64,000 nt of DNA from Helopsaltes ochotensis. Its lineage: Eukaryota > Chordata > Aves > Passeriformes > Locustellidae. The first letter of the stretch is position 1, and the number at the start of each line of letters is the position of its first letter. This document shows positions 62,156-64,000 of the stretch, piece by piece. The position numbers were made by a program, and so were the translations under genes. The notes under the pieces were generated by a model. The model saw only the letters and a program-made list of their open reading frames with translations. It was not told the DNA's origin and ran no database searches. The DNA is taken from positions 128,756 to 192,755 of the forward strand of contig VXBM01000666.1 in NCBI GenBank assembly GCA_013400155.1, read 5' to 3'.

Positions 62156-64000
62156 CCAACACTAACACAGAACACGCGTCAGTCTAACTAGGCAAACAGC
62201 ACCTAATGCCTTGCCTCCATATATAATCATCACTTAAAAACCAGGAACTGGCAGTAAGCACCACATTTGGTAAAATACTACCCTGAACAACGCACTGGAT
62301 CCTAGAAATGCACTTAATTCCTCAATTAATTAACTAACTAACTCTTCATCCCAAACTCAAGTCACAAGACACAAAGTATGCAAGTATATGCTCATTACAA
62401 CCACTTTTTACACCATGATACTAGACACATACATTTTTTCATTGCTGCTTTGCCCAATATATCTACTGACACCATCATACTGACACCAACAGCCATGAGT
62501 TAGTCACGGATTGGCTCAATGTGATCCAGGTTTGAAAAACTTTCTATCTACTGGGTATTACCACATGATCGCTGGGATTTTTCTCCCTAAGCTGAAGCTG
62601 AGAGGTGTGATCAATCTGACAGACAATCAACTATTTTTTAACCACAGAGTTGAGTTGGTTCATATATCTGCATCCCTGACAAAGTCAGCCAAAAGTACTT
62701 TGAAATCAGGATATTTATGCATCCCACAAGGACTGATCTTTTAAGAATAACAATCACGCTTATGTGAGTGGAATTGATGGTTTTACTTTATAAAGAAAAT
62801 GCCACAAACTACTGATTACAATGACCTTTTAAAATGCAGACTGTCCTACTTAGAAAATATATATTAACGTTGCCATTGTACTGTTTTTAATGAAGAATTC
62901 GAAGTATTTTAAGCATTTAACTATACTTTTTGCTTTGCTGTTTACAGAGCAAGACATTTTCTTTCAAAACTTCAGTTTTTCTACACTATGGCTGACCAAC
63001 ATCCATGATCAGCATGCCCTCTCATAAATGAGACTTATTGTGAGCATAATTAGCTCAATTCTAAGAACTTCACTGCTTAAACTATTTTTTTCCAAATTTA
63101 TTTTATGCAAAGCATAGAAATATAAACAAATACAACTCTTCTCAAATGTGTAGCCTGTTTTTTGGTTTGCTAGAAGTTCAGTAGGTGATTTAACAGCATC
63201 ATGGGTTCTCAGCACTGTTCTACAGTACTGAATAGAACACCTTGAGCACTGACTCTCTCAATTTGAAATATTAATCTGAAGTTTAGTATTTTACTAAAGA
63301 AATATTTTCAAACACTTAAAAATAGCTCTTTTACTCAAATGACTATGCTTTCATGTGCTACAATCATTCCACAAGTACTTCAGTTACTCTCATCCACCCT
63401 ACACAATATTCAATTTTCCAGTGCAAAAAATCTTACTAAATGCCAGGAAAAAAAAGCTTTTCCTACAGCATATAGGAGTCATTTTCTACACTGGTGGGCA
63501 TCTTTGACTTAAATAATCTTACCTAATGAATGCATAGTTTCTTTAGTCCAGACCCTTTATGTTATACAGAAGCTAAATACTTCTCTTCCCACATATTCTA
63601 GAATGCCATCAAAGTTTTCTTCAGATGTTACTTACACAGTATTTAAAATCTATTTCAAAGGTACTTTGCAGGTGAAGGGATTTTGATTAAAAAGCTTAAA
63701 AAATTTTATTAATTTCTTAAGGAAAAAATGTATCTAAACATCAATTACTGGATATTTTTTTTCCCTTAACAAAAATATCAAGGTTAAAGGTAAACATCCA
63801 TGGACTAATGTGTTTGTTGTCTCAACTCTACCTTTACCAGAAGCTGCCAATCCAAAGGAAGAAATCTTCAGATTAGCCATGGTTTCTGTCAACTGACGTA
63901 CCTAAAGATGGGATGAATATCAGCAAAAAGTAAACTACATGTGATAAAAAAGTAAAAATCACTTCTTCAAGAGTTCTATGGGAAACACCACTAAAACCAC
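62156..64000. other. AGGF1 intron sequence to window end
   Basis: AT-rich DNA without a convincing exon. One splice-flanked 64-nt block (63,838-63,901, minus) does not fit the phase of the next AGGF1 exon. Confidence 0.5.

Noticed and set aside
63838..63901. Minus-strand 64-nt block with acceptor CATCTTTAG and donor CTG|GTAAAG, reading VRQLTETMANLK
   Set aside because: Only one frame is open; it would leave in phase 1, but the next AGGF1 exon starts in phase 0. It also resembles no AGGF1 segment. Kept as a chance match.
1..64000. CRISPR arrays, operons, phage or bacterial defence systems
   Set aside because: The window is vertebrate nuclear DNA, with no regularly spaced repeats or bacterial gene layout.

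Overview
This window is intergenic and intronic vertebrate nuclear DNA, almost certainly from a bird and most likely a passerine. The reasons are the chicken-repeat-1 (CR1) LINE fragments, one tRNA-Ile-headed SINE with a CR1-type tail (the TguSINE1 architecture), and several LTRs I recognise as avian endogenous retrovirus families. Base composition is AT-rich, with three short CpG islands. Two of these are broken by assembly gaps (19,555-20,324 and 46,462-46,561).

Only one protein-coding gene can be named with certainty. AGGF1 (angiogenic factor with G-patch and FHA domains 1) lies on the minus strand. Its last nine coding exons run from 59,375 down to the stop codon at 49,595-49,597. Together they encode 431 residues in one uninterrupted frame: an acidic linker, a complete FHA domain split over four exons, a charged linker and a G-patch. 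The 5' exons (coiled coil and OCRE repeats) are not seen and should lie beyond the right edge.

Layout from left to right. 1-252: truncated ERV LTR. 253-19,400: gene-poor DNA with a 160-bp tandem duplication, a second LTR, a perfect 36-bp palindrome and a CR1 copy. 19,400-20,520: CpG island around a 770-bp gap. 20,500-25,700: unique DNA with one CR1 remnant. 25,750-26,290: CpG island with good splice donors on both strands. 27,845-28,398 and 35,241-35,860: LTRs. 34,087-34,647: minus-strand open frame with a consensus splice donor and a CTCF-like motif. 38,336-38,643: exon-like plus-strand open frame. 40,170-41,080: CR1. 42,390-43,775: a SINE and a solo LTR bracketed by a diverged direct repeat. 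46,330-46,780: CpG island with a gap and a plus-strand donor. 48,760-59,375: the 3' part of AGGF1. 61,592-62,150: solo LTR with target-site duplication inside an AGGF1 intron.

In human 5q13 the order is AGGF1, ZBED3, PDE8B. By synteny the CpG islands could be promoters of ZBED3 (plus strand here) or PDE8B (minus strand here), and the locus would be Z-linked in birds. No exon of either gene is visible, so this is inference only. I found no novel multi-gene system. The most interesting items are the SINE/LTR/duplication arrangement with a paralogous empty site, and the two unassigned exon-like open frames.
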